Source: Pseudomonas sp. GM84 (GTDB taxonomy: Bacteria; Pseudomonadota; Gammaproteobacteria; Pseudomonadales; Pseudomonadaceae). From it: a stretch of DNA of 36,043 bases. Below are positions 18,590 to 26,019 of the stretch, piece by piece (position 1 is the first letter of the stretch; every line of letters begins with the position of its first letter). The notes under the pieces were generated by a model that did no database searches, was not told the DNA's origin, and saw only the letters and a list, made by a program, of their open reading frames with translations. A program made the translations under genes and the position numbers. The DNA is taken from positions 1-36,043 of the forward strand of contig NZ_AKJC01000164.1 of assembly GCF_000282535.1 (NCBI RefSeq), in the 5' to 3' direction.

Positions 18590-19786
18590 ATGAACCACGC
18601 CTTGACCCAGCTTCAGCCCTACCCGTTCGAGAAACTCCGCGCCCTGCTGGGCAGCGTGAAACCTGCTGCGGACAAACGCGCCATCGCCCTGTCGATCGGT
18701 GAGCCGAAGCACGAATCGCCGGCCTTCGTCGCCAAGGCCATGGCCGACAACCTCGACAAGCTGGCGGTCTACCCCAGCACCCTCGGCCTGCCCGCCTTGC
18801 GCCAAGCCATCGGCCAGTGGTGCGAACGTCGTTTCGGCGTGCCGGCCGGCTGGCTGGATGCCGACCGCCACATCCTGCCGGTCAACGGCACCCGTGAAGC
18901 ACTGTTCGCCTTCACCCAGGCCGTGGTCAACCGGGCCGATGATGGCCTGGTGGTCAGCCCCAACCCGTTCTACCAGATCTATGAAGGCGCGGCCCTGCTC
19001 GCCGGCGCCACGCCGCATTACCTGCCGTGCCTGGAAAGCAACGGCTTCAACCCCGACTTCGATGCCGTGCCGGCCGAAGTCTGGCAGCGTTGCCAGATCC
19101 TGTTCCTCTGCTCGCCGGGTAACCCCACCGGCGCGCTGGTGCCGATGGATACCCTGAAGAAGTTGATCGCCCTGGCCGACCAGCATGACTTCGTGATTGC
19201 CGCCGATGAGTGCTACAGCGAGCTGTATTTCGACGAAGATGCGCCACCGCCAGGCCTGCTCAGCGCTTGTGCGGCGCTGGGCCGTAGCGACTTCAAGCGT
19301 TGCGTGGTGTTCCACAGCCTGTCCAAGCGTTCCAACCTGCCAGGCCTGCGTTCGGGCTTCGTTGCCGGTGACGCCGAGATCATCAAGCCGTTCCTGCTTT
19401 ACCGCACCTACCACGGTTGCGCGATGCCGGTGCAAACCCAGCTGGCCAGCATCGCCGCCTGGCAGGACGAGGCCCACGTGCGCGATAACCGCGACCAGTA
19501 CCGCGCCAAGTACGACGCCGTGCTGGACATCCTGCAGCCGGTGCTGGACGTGCAGCGGCCGGATGGCAGCTTCTACCTGTGGGCCAAGGTGCCGGGCGGC
19601 GATGCCGAGTTCACTCGAGACCTGTTCGAGGCACAGCATGTGACCGTGGTGCCAGGGTCGTACCTGTCGCGTGAAGTCGATGGCGTGAATCCGGGGGCTG
19701 GACGGGTGCGCATGGCATTGGTTGCGCCGCTGGCCGAGTGCATCGAGGCGGCAGAGCGGATCCGTGCGTTTGTGCAGAATCGCTGA
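18590..19786 (+). CDS. dapC: Succinyldiaminopimelate transaminase
   Basis: This 398-aa class I PLP aminotransferase most resembles DapC, which converts N-succinyl-2-amino-6-ketopimelate to N-succinyl-LL-diaminopimelate with glutamate. PLP-fold landmarks are CSPGNPTGALV, the AADECYSELYF segment with the cofactor-binding Asp and Tyr, and the Schiff-base Lys246 in HSLSKRSNLPGLRSGF. The family alone cannot prove the substrate. The glnD-dapC order, known in Pseudomonas, and nearby dapD and dapE make the assignment strong. No other aminotransferase is present in the window. A structured REP region (19794-19908) follows its stop. Confidence 0.9.
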   Translation: MNHALTQLQPYPFEKLRALLGSVKPAADKRAIALSIGEPKHESPAFVAKAMADNLDKLAVYPSTLGLPALRQAIGQWCERRFGVPAGWLDADRHILPVNGTREALFAFTQAVVNRADDGLVVSPNPFYQIYEGAALLAGATPHYLPCLESNGFNPDFDAVPAEVWQRCQILFLCSPGNPTGALVPMDTLKKLIALADQHDFVIAADECYSELYFDEDAPPPGLLSACAALGRSDFKRCVVFHSLSKRSNLPGLRSGFVAGDAEIIKPFLLYRTYHGCAMPVQTQLASIAAWQDEAHVRDNRDQYRAKYDAVLDILQPVLDVQRPDGSFYLWAKVPGGDAEFTRDLFEAQHVTVVPGSYLSREVDGVNPGAGRVRMALVAPLAECIEAAERIRAFVQNR

Positions 19787-19793
19787 TTGAGCC

Positions 19794-19908
19794 GGGGCCG
19801 CTCTGCGGCCCATTCGCGGGACAAGCCCGCTCCCACAGGGTTACCACTCACTTCAAGGCGAGTGGTGTACCTGTGGGAGCCGGCTTGCCGGCGATTGCAG
19901 CACCGCCG
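19794..19908. repeat. REP pair flanking a hairpin, between convergent genes
   Basis: The left unit (19794-19840) is of the classic P. putida type: GCGGGACAAGCCCGCTCCCA plus CAGGG, preceded by a hairpin GGCCGC-TCT-GCGGCC. The right unit (19871-19908) is the GCCGGCTTGCCGGC type in opposite orientation. Between them lies a separate perfect 7-bp stem ACCACTC/GAGTGGT (19843-19866). The block fills the gap between dapC and the convergent antiporter gene and probably serves as a two-way transcription barrier. Confidence 0.8.
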
Positions 19909-19910
19909 AT

Positions 19911-21557
19911 CTACTTGACCGCCCCCAGGTTCGCCTCGCTCATATCCAGCTCCCCCAACACCTGCCGCACCACCTCATCGCCCACCAGATGCTGGCGATG
20001 CAGGTTGTACAATTCCAACCGCTGCGCCCGCAGCGCACGCAAGCGCAAACGCCGCTCCAGCAAGTCCATCTGATCGGCCAGGGCCCTTGCCTCGGCGGTG
20101 TCGTTATAGCTGTTCAGCTCATCGCGATACTCCGCCATCAGCCGCGCCTTGAGCTCGGTGGCCATGGTCGCCTGCGCCGCATCCTGGGGTGCGCTGGCGT
20201 CAATCACCTCCTCCGCCTCCAGGGCATGAATCGCGGCCTCGACCGTGCGCCGCCAAGCGTCCAGCACCTCCTGGTGCAGCCGCTCATCGGGGCTTCTGGT
20301 CACCCCGCGAAGCAGGAATGGCAAGGCGATGCAGGCACTGATCAACGACAGCAGAATGACGCCGGCGGCAATGAAGATCAGCAAGTCACGTTCGGGGAAT
20401 GCCTGGCCTGCGCCGATCAGCAACGGCACCGACATCACACCCGCCAGGGTCACCGCCCCACGTACGCCACCCAAGGTCAGCAACCAGCAGGAGCGGGCCG
20501 TGGGCATCAGCAACAGGGCCGGCTTGCCCCGCCAGCGCCGGACCACGCCGATCGCTCGCCAGATGCTCTGCACCCAGATAAAGCGCAACAGGATCAACGC
20601 AGCGAAGATCGCCAGCACATCCAGGCAACGGTAGGCCAAGGTCGGCCAGAGGGTGGCTTCATGGCTGACCACTGCCTTGATGATGTCCGGCAGCTGCAGC
20701 CCCAGCAGCAGGAAGATCAGGCCGTTGAAGGCGAACTCCAGCAGCGACCAGACGCTGCGGTTGAGCAGGCGAGTACTGGTCTGGCGCGGCAGCAGGTCGA
20801 GCCAGCTTTGCATCATGCCGGCCGCTACCGCCGAGAGGATGCCGGAAACGCCCAGCCGCTCGGCCAGCACATAGGCGGCAAAGGGCAGCAGCAACATGAA
20901 CACCACGTGGGTTGCCGGGTCATCCCAGCCGCGGGCGATCATCCAGGCCCGCAGGCGGCCGATCAACCAACTCAGGGCCACGCCCACCGCCAGGCCACCC
21001 AAGGCAACCAGGACGAAACTGAAACTGGCGTCTGCCAGCGAGAACACCCCGGTAATGGCAGCAGCCAGGGCGAACTTGAAGGTCACCAGGCCCGAGGCGT
21101 CGTTCATCAGCGCTTCGCCCTGCAGCATGTGCATCAACGGTGTAGGCAAACGGTCCTGGGTAATGGCTGAAACCGCCACGGCGTCGGTTGGCGAGAGCAC
21201 CGCCGCGAGCGCGAAGGCCACCGGCAGCGGGATCGTCGGCAGCAGCCAATGAATGAAGTAACCCGCCCCCACCACAGTGAACAGCACCAGCCCCACGGCC
21301 AACGCCACCACCGGGCCGCGGATGCGCCACAGTTCGCGCTTGGGCATGCGCCAACCGTCGGCGAACAGAAGCGGCGGCAGGAACAGGAAGAGGAACAGCT
21401 CCGGGTCCAGGGCGACGTGCAAGCCCAGGGTCGGCCACGCCAGCAAGGCACCAGCGGCGATCTGTACCAGCGGCAGGGGCAGCGGGATGACCCGTCCGAC
21501 CAGTTTTGACACGCTTACCAGCGTCAGCAGGATGAGGACGGTATAGGCGGACTGCAT
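19911..21557 (-). CDS. Na+/H+ antiporter, CPA1 (NhaP/YjcE-like) family
   Basis: This 548-aa membrane protein exchanges cations for protons across the inner membrane; the ion (Na+, K+ or Li+) cannot be told from sequence. About 12 hydrophobic segments fill residues 1-420. LSPTDAVAVSAI (121-132) and EALMNDASGLVTF (148-160, with the key Asn152-Asp153 pair) are CPA1 signatures. The last about 130 residues are hydrophilic and helical (LLERRLRLRALRAQRLE), a cytoplasmic tail as in YjcE. The frame is open to 21611, but the ATG at 21557 has AAGGAAG upstream and begins directly with the first membrane segment. It is a single gene transcribed against its neighbours, so it is not part of the dap/csd units. 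Confidence 0.92.
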   Translation of the reverse strand: MQSAYTVLILLTLVSVSKLVGRVIPLPLPLVQIAAGALLAWPTLGLHVALDPELFLFLFLPPLLFADGWRMPKRELWRIRGPVVALAVGLVLFTVVGAGYFIHWLLPTIPLPVAFALAAVLSPTDAVAVSAITQDRLPTPLMHMLQGEALMNDASGLVTFKFALAAAITGVFSLADASFSFVLVALGGLAVGVALSWLIGRLRAWMIARGWDDPATHVVFMLLLPFAAYVLAERLGVSGILSAVAAGMMQSWLDLLPRQTSTRLLNRSVWSLLEFAFNGLIFLLLGLQLPDIIKAVVSHEATLWPTLAYRCLDVLAIFAALILLRFIWVQSIWRAIGVVRRWRGKPALLLMPTARSCWLLTLGGVRGAVTLAGVMSVPLLIGAGQAFPERDLLIFIAAGVILLSLISACIALPFLLRGVTRSPDERLHQEVLDAWRRTVEAAIHALEAEEVIDASAPQDAAQATMATELKARLMAEYRDELNSYNDTAEARALADQMDLLERRLRLRALRAQRLELYNLHRQHLVGDEVVRQVLGELDMSEANLGAVK

Positions 21558-21775
21558 CCGTGAAAGCTTCCTTTGTGAACCAATAACTGCAGCGGGGCGA
21601 AACATCGCCATTGAAACAATATGTTAGCGGTGTGATGGGAAATGCGACCGCTGCACGATAGTCGCAGGTGATGCGCAAATATGTAACACGATGATACGTG
21701 TACGTGGTTGCACACCCGTGGCGCCGCGAGGTTCGTTCCCGCATAATCCCGCGACTGACATTCGAAAATGGAGAA

Positions 21776-21799
21776 ATTGGGGAAACCTTTGACCCCAAT
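21776..21799 (+). promoter_or_regulatory. Inverted repeat at the yffB start
   Basis: A perfect 7-bp inverted repeat, ATTGGGG / CCCCAAT, with a 10-base loop overlaps the ATG at 21798, one of the possible yffB starts. In RNA it could hide that codon and the GGGGA that may serve as its ribosome binding site. The remaining sequence upstream (21558-21775) shows only weak promoter-like pieces, such as CATAAT at 21742-21747. Confidence 0.35.
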
Positions 21800-22154
21800 G
21801 CACACAATGACCCATACGCTCTACGGTATCAAAGCCTGCGACACCATGAAAAAGGCGCGTACCTGGCTCGAAGACCAGGCCATCGCCTACGAATTCCACG
21901 ACTACAAGACTCAAGGCATCGACCGTGACAGCCTGAACCGCTGGTGCGACGAACACGGCTGGGAAGTCATCCTCAACCGTGCCGGCACCACCTTCCGCAA
22001 GCTCGACGACGCCAGCAAGGCCGACCTCGACCAGGCCAAGGCCGTCGAACTGATGCTGGCCCAGCCGTCGATGATCAAGCGCCCGGTGCTCGACCTTGGC
22101 GCGCGTACCCTGGTCGGCTTCAAGCCCGACCTGTATGCCGCTGCCCTGGCCTGA
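21798..22154 (+). CDS. ArsC/Spx-family protein, YffB type
   Basis: This small thioredoxin-fold protein (118 aa from 21798, 115 aa from 21807) is of the arsenate reductase-like family. The N-terminus TLYGIKACDTMKKARTWLED has a single active-site-like Cys in KACDT, and the C-terminal part has GTTFRKL and SMIKRPVLD, closely matching E. coli YffB. The arsenate reductase role is doubtful for YffB proteins; glutathione-dependent redox activity has been suggested. Start choice is uncertain between ATGs at 21768, 21798 and 21807. The last fits the E. coli length best but has no ribosome binding site. It precedes dapD by 31 bp; in E. coli yffB precedes dapE, so the link to the succinylase pathway recurs. 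Confidence 0.85.
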   Translation: MHTMTHTLYGIKACDTMKKARTWLEDQAIAYEFHDYKTQGIDRDSLNRWCDEHGWEVILNRAGTTFRKLDDASKADLDQAKAVELMLAQPSMIKRPVLDLGARTLVGFKPDLYAAALA

Positions 22155-22185
22155 GCCCCTACCCTATTTCGCACGAGGTAATCAC

Positions 22186-23220
22186 ATGTCCAATACCCTG
22201 TTCAGCCTGGCCTTCGGCGTCGGCTCCCAGAACCGCCAGGGCACCTGGCTGGAAGTCTTCTACGCACAGCCGCTGCTCAACCCGAGCGCCGAGCTGGTTG
22301 CCGCCGTAGCCCCGATCCTGGGTTACGAAGCTGGCAACCAGGCCATCACCTTCAGCAATGCCCAGGCCGCTCAGCTGGCCGAAGCCGTCAAAGGTATCGA
22401 TGCCGCCCAGGCAGCGCTGCTGACCCGACTGGCCGAGAGCCACAAGCCGCTGGTCGCCACCGTGCTGGCCGAAGACGCAGCCCTGACCTCCACCCCGGAG
22501 GCCTACCTCAAGCTGCACCTGCTGTCGCACCGTCTGGTCAAGCCGCATGGCCTGAGCCTGGCTGGTATCTTCCCGCTGCTGCCGAACGTGGCCTGGACCA
22601 ACCAGGGCGCCGTCGACCTGAGCGAACTGGCCGAGCTGCAACTGGAAGCCCGCCTGAAAGGCGAGCTGCTGGAAGTGTTCTCGGTGGACAAGTTCCCGAA
22701 GATGACCGACTACGTGGTCCCGGCCGGCGTGCGTATCGCCGATGCCGCCCGTGTGCGCCTGGGCGCCTACATCGGCGAAGGCACCACCATCATGCACGAA
22801 GGCTTCGTCAACTTTAACGCTGGCACCGAAGGCCCGGGCATGATCGAAGGCCGTGTCTCGGCTGGCGTGTTCGTGGGCAAAGGTTCTGACCTGGGCGGCG
22901 GTTGCTCGACCATGGGCACCCTGTCCGGTGGCGGCAACATCGTCATCAAGGTCGGCGAAGGCTGCCTGATCGGCGCCAACGCCGGTATCGGCATTCCGCT
23001 GGGTGATCGCAACACCGTCGAAGCCGGCCTGTACATCACCGCCGGTACCAAGGTGAACCTGCTGGACGAAAACAACGAGCTGGTCAAGGTGGTCAAGGCC
23101 CGTGACCTGGCAGGCCAGACCGACCTGCTGTTCCGCCGCAACTCGCTGAACGGTGCCGTCGAGTGCAAGACGCACAAGTCGGCCATCGAGCTGAACGAGG
23201 CGCTGCACGCCCACAACTGA
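22186..23220 (+). CDS. dapD: Tetrahydrodipicolinate N-succinyltransferase
   Basis: DapD (344 aa) transfers succinyl from succinyl-CoA to tetrahydrodipicolinate, opening the succinylase branch to diaminopimelate and lysine. It is the long form found in Pseudomonas, with about 180 N-terminal residues before the left-handed beta helix; hexapeptide repeats run from about residue 185 (VRLGAYIGEGTTIMHEGFVN) to about 300. The frame is open to 22096, but the ATG at 22186, with GAGG 9 bases upstream, gives the family start MSNTLFSLAFGVGSQN. It is followed by a strong terminator (23249-23283). Confidence 0.96.
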   Translation: MSNTLFSLAFGVGSQNRQGTWLEVFYAQPLLNPSAELVAAVAPILGYEAGNQAITFSNAQAAQLAEAVKGIDAAQAALLTRLAESHKPLVATVLAEDAALTSTPEAYLKLHLLSHRLVKPHGLSLAGIFPLLPNVAWTNQGAVDLSELAELQLEARLKGELLEVFSVDKFPKMTDYVVPAGVRIADAARVRLGAYIGEGTTIMHEGFVNFNAGTEGPGMIEGRVSAGVFVGKGSDLGGGCSTMGTLSGGGNIVIKVGEGCLIGANAGIGIPLGDRNTVEAGLYITAGTKVNLLDENNELVKVVKARDLAGQTDLLFRRNSLNGAVECKTHKSAIELNEALHAHN

Positions 23221-23248
23221 GAACTCCCTGCGGGTTCGAAGTGTTAAG

Positions 23249-23283
23249 ATCGGGTCTGGCGCACACACGCCAGACCCGATTTT
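23249..23283 (+). terminator. Rho-independent terminator after dapD
   Basis: A perfect 13-bp stem, ATCGGGTCTGGCG / CGCCAGACCCGAT, with a 6-base loop is followed by TTTCATT. It is the best terminator in the window and ends the yffB-dapD unit. It finishes only 20 bases before the csdA start, so csdA must rely on read-through or a promoter overlapping the stem. Confidence 0.88.
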
Positions 23284-23302
23284 CATTCCAGGCCCCGTGA
23301 TC

Positions 23303-24508
23303 ATGTTCCAGCCCTCCCCCTGGCGTGCCGACTTCCCCGCCATCGCCGCCCTGCAACGGCAGCACCAGACCTACCTGGACAGCGCCGCCACCACCCAGAA
23401 GCCCCAAGCCTTGCTCGATGCCCTGAGCCATTACTACGGCCATGGCGCGGCCAACGTGCACCGCGCCCAGCACCTGCCCGGTGCCTTGGCGACCCAGGCG
23501 TTCGAGGGAACCCGGGACAAGGTTGCCGCCTGGCTCAATGCAGCGCAATCGCGGCAGATCATCTTCACCCACGGCGCCACCTCGGCCCTGAATCTGTTGG
23601 CCTATGGCCTGGAGCACCGCTTCGAGGCGGGCGACGAGATCGCCATCAGCGCCCTGGAGCACCACGCCAACCTGCTGCCCTGGCAGCAACTGGCTCGCCG
23701 CCGCAACCTGCGTTTGGTCGTGCTGCCGCTGGATGTCCATGGCCGTATCGACCTGGAGCAAGCGCTGCAGCTGATCGGCCCACGCACCCGGCTGCTTGCG
23801 CTCAGCCAGCTGTCCAACGTGCTCGGCACCTGGCAGCCGCTTCCCGCGTTGTTGGCCCATGCCCACGCCCAGGGTGCGCTGACCGTGGTCGATGGCGCCC
23901 AGGGCGTGGTCCATGGCCGCCATGACGTGCAACAACTGGGGTGCGATTTCTACGTGTTCTCCAGCCACAAGCTGTACGGGCCCGAAGGCGTCGGCGTGCT
24001 GTACGGGCGCAGCCAGGCGCTGGAACTGCTGCGCCATTGGCAGTTCGGCGGTGAAATGGTGCAACTGGCCGACTACCAGGACGCCAGTTTCCGCCCCGCA
24101 CCGCTGGGCTTCGAGGCAGGCACCCCGCCGATTGCCGGGGTGATCGGCCTGGGCGCGACCCTGGATTACCTGGCCAGCCTCGACGGCCATGCCGTCGAGG
24201 CCCATGAAGCGCATCTGCATCAGGCGCTGCTACGCGGGCTTGCCGACCGCGAAGGTGTGCGTGTCCTAGGCACACCGCAAACCGCCTTGGCCAGCTTCGT
24301 CATCGAAGGCGTGCACAACGCCGACATCGCGCACCTGTTGACCGAGCAAGGCGTTGCCGTGCGCGCCGGTCATCACTGTGCAATGCCGCTGCTCAAGGGC
24401 CTGGGCCTGGAAGGCGCGATTCGCGTGTCGCTGGCGTTGTACAACGACAGTGATGACCTGCAGCGGTTCTTCGACGCACTCGATCAGGGCCTGGAGCTGT
24501 TGCGATGA
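23303..24508 (+). CDS. csdA: Cysteine desulfurase, SufS/CsdA type
   Basis: This group II cysteine desulfurase (401 aa) takes sulfur from cysteine as a persulfide and gives alanine. The PLP Lys223 is in FSSHKLYGPEGVG, and the persulfide Cys359 is in RAGHHCAMPLLKG. YLDSAATTQKP and THGATSALNLLA are other family blocks. Being paired with csdE and near tcdA, and with no sufBCD genes here, it is called CsdA rather than SufS. The ATG at 23303 is preferred; a GTG two codons earlier (23297) is possible, and neither has a good ribosome binding site. The dapD terminator directly upstream separates transcription. Confidence 0.9.
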   Translation: MFQPSPWRADFPAIAALQRQHQTYLDSAATTQKPQALLDALSHYYGHGAANVHRAQHLPGALATQAFEGTRDKVAAWLNAAQSRQIIFTHGATSALNLLAYGLEHRFEAGDEIAISALEHHANLLPWQQLARRRNLRLVVLPLDVHGRIDLEQALQLIGPRTRLLALSQLSNVLGTWQPLPALLAHAHAQGALTVVDGAQGVVHGRHDVQQLGCDFYVFSSHKLYGPEGVGVLYGRSQALELLRHWQFGGEMVQLADYQDASFRPAPLGFEAGTPPIAGVIGLGATLDYLASLDGHAVEAHEAHLHQALLRGLADREGVRVLGTPQTALASFVIEGVHNADIAHLLTEQGVAVRAGHHCAMPLLKGLGLEGAIRVSLALYNDSDDLQRFFDALDQGLELLR

Positions 24509-24918
24509 GTTTGCCGTTAGAAGCCCAGGAGGCATTGGCGCGTTTCGAGCAGGCCCGTGGCTGGGAGCAGCGTGCGCGGCTGCTGATGCAGATGGGCGAC
24601 ACCCTGGAACCGCTTGGCGAGGCGGACAAGTCCGAAGACAACCGCGTGCATGGCTGTGAAAGCCTGGTGTGGTTGGTGGCTGAGCAGCACGATGGCCAAT
24701 GGCGGTTCAAGGCCGGCAGTGATGCGCGATTGTTGCGCGGGTTGTTGGCGTTGCTGCTGGTGCGGGTGCAAGGGCTCGCCAGCGCAGAGCTGGCAGGTGT
24801 TGACCTCAATGCGTGGTTTGCCCAGCTAGGGCTGGAGCGGCAACTGTCGCCATCGCGCAGCAATGGGCTGCATGCGGTGTTGCAGCGCATGGCCGAATTG
24901 ACCCGACATCAGCAGTGA
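24505..24918 (+). CDS. csdE: Sulfur acceptor protein, SufE/CsdE family
   Basis: CsdE (137 aa) accepts the persulfide from CsdA on a conserved Cys and stimulates its activity. Cys51 lies in DNRVHGCESLVWL, the family's acceptor motif. The ATG overlaps the csdA stop as ATGA, which fits a stoichiometric pair. In E. coli CsdA-CsdE feed sulfur to CsdL/TcdA, and tcdA is the next gene here in convergent orientation. A REP pair follows the stop codon. Residues C-terminal to position 60 are typical for the family. Confidence 0.93.
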   Translation: MSLPLEAQEALARFEQARGWEQRARLLMQMGDTLEPLGEADKSEDNRVHGCESLVWLVAEQHDGQWRFKAGSDARLLRGLLALLLVRVQGLASAELAGVDLNAWFAQLGLERQLSPSRSNGLHAVLQRMAELTRHQQ

Positions 24919-24951
24919 TGCACCCCACAGATTTCGATAACTGCGGGGGTA

Positions 24952-25045
24952 CCTGTGGGAGCCGGCTTGCCGGCGATAGGGCCTAAACGGGCTACTGGCT
25001 GCTGTCTGCCCCCACCCCATCGCCGGCAAGCCGGCTCCCACAGGG
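24952..25045. repeat. Inverted REP pair between csdE and tcdA
   Basis: The two units share an identical 26-base arm (24952-24977 and its exact reverse complement at about 25018-25043) with the core GTGGGAGCCGGCTTGCCGGC. About 40 bases lie between them. This very long potential hairpin fills the convergent gap and should block transcription from both sides. Confidence 0.88.
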
Positions 25046-25076
25046 GATCGCGCAAGCTTTTCGAGGAGGGATACGG

Positions 25077-25886
25077 TTATGGAGCCTTGACCCGCTCCGA
25101 CGGCCGCCTGGCACCGCCCACCAGTTTCTCCACCGCCTTGCTCGCCGCCACCATGCCAAAGGTCGCGGTCACCATCATCACCGCGCCAAAGCCCCCCGAG
25201 CAGTCCAGGCGCACGCCCTCGCCGACGAAGCTCTTCTGCAGGCAAACACTGCCATCCCCCTTGGGATAACGCAGCTGCTCACTGGAAAACACACACGGCA
25301 CACCGTAGTTGCGGCTGACATTGCGCGAGAAGTTGTAGTCGCGGCGCAAGGTCGAACGCACCCGTGAAGCCAGTGGGTCGTTGAAGGTCTTGTTGAGGTC
25401 GCCGATCTGGATCTGCGTCGGGTCGATCTGCCCCCCCGCCCCGCCGGTGGTCACGATGGCGATCTTGCGACGCCGGCACCAGGCGATCAGCGCCGCCTTG
25501 GCCATCACGCTGTCGATGCAATCGATGACGGCATCGAGATTCTCGGTGATGTACTCGGCCATGGTGTCACGGGTGACGAAATCGGCCACTGCATGCACCG
25601 TGCACGTCGGGTTGATCGCCCGCAGGCGCTCGGCCATCACCTCGACCTTGGGCCGCCCGACCTGGCCCTCCAGGGCATGGGCCTGGCGGTTGGTGTTGCT
25701 GACGCAGACATCGTCGAGGTCGAACAGGGTGATTTCGCCCACACCACTGCGCGCCAGGGCCTCGGCCGCCCACGAGCCGACCCCGCCGATACCGACGACC
25801 GCCACGTGGGCCTGGCTCAGGCGCTGCAGGCCGTCGTCGCCGAAAAGCCGGGCGACGCCGGCGAAGCGTGGATCTTCTGTGCTCAT
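25077..25886 (-). CDS. tcdA: tRNA threonylcarbamoyladenosine dehydratase
   Basis: TcdA (CsdL/YgdL; 269 aa) is an E1-like enzyme that adenylates and dehydrates t6A37 of tRNA to its cyclic form ct6A. The ATP-binding loop VVGIGGVGSWAAEAL (Gly32-Gly37) and FDLDDVCVSNTNRQ are E1/MoeB-type motifs; DAVIDCIDSVMAKAALI follows. Known E. coli work ties it to the CsdA-CsdE sulfur relay, whose genes lie directly opposite here. The frame is open to 25913, but the ATG at 25886 gives the family start and fits the promoter at 25926-25931, about 34 bases upstream. Confidence 0.95.
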   Translation of the reverse strand: MSTEDPRFAGVARLFGDDGLQRLSQAHVAVVGIGGVGSWAAEALARSGVGEITLFDLDDVCVSNTNRQAHALEGQVGRPKVEVMAERLRAINPTCTVHAVADFVTRDTMAEYITENLDAVIDCIDSVMAKAALIAWCRRRKIAIVTTGGAGGQIDPTQIQIGDLNKTFNDPLASRVRSTLRRDYNFSRNVSRNYGVPCVFSSEQLRYPKGDGSVCLQKSFVGEGVRLDCSGGFGAVMMVTATFGMVAASKAVEKLVGGARRPSERVKAP

Positions 25887-25925
25887 GTGACTATCCCGAA
25901 GCTCATACCGCAAAAATCGGCGCGC

Positions 25926-25931
25926 ATTATA
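25926..25931 (-). promoter_or_regulatory. -10 box of tcdA promoter
   Basis: A perfect TATAAT lies on the minus strand, followed by a GCGCG discriminator. The -35 region (about 25949-25955) matches poorly. The resulting leader would be about 30 bases. Confidence 0.55.
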
Positions 25932-25980
25932 GGCCAGCGACCGCCACCAGCTCCATCGTTAGGAAACAGCCTACCAATAC

Positions 25981-25989
25981 TGCTTTAAT
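25981..25989 (+). promoter_or_regulatory. Extended -10 promoter of ndvB
   Basis: TGC-TTTAAT is an extended -10 element 31 bases before the ndvB ATG. The -35 region is weak (TTAGGA at 25959-25964 with a 19-bp spacer). It is divergent from the tcdA promoter within a 133-bp gap. Confidence 0.4.
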
Positions 25990-26019
25990 GTCCTATCACC
26001 TGGACAGAACTGGATCACA

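Noticed and set aside
21681..21711. ACACG-ATGATA-CGTGT inverted repeat as an operator for the antiporter gene
   Set aside because: Five-base arms are short enough to arise by chance, and no clear promoter lies at the right distance.
24952..25045. Possible CRISPR or insertion sequence ends from repeated 26-base arms
   Set aside because: Only two inverted copies with irregular spacing, the same unit occurs across intergenic gaps, and it matches REP structure; no transposase or cas gene is near.
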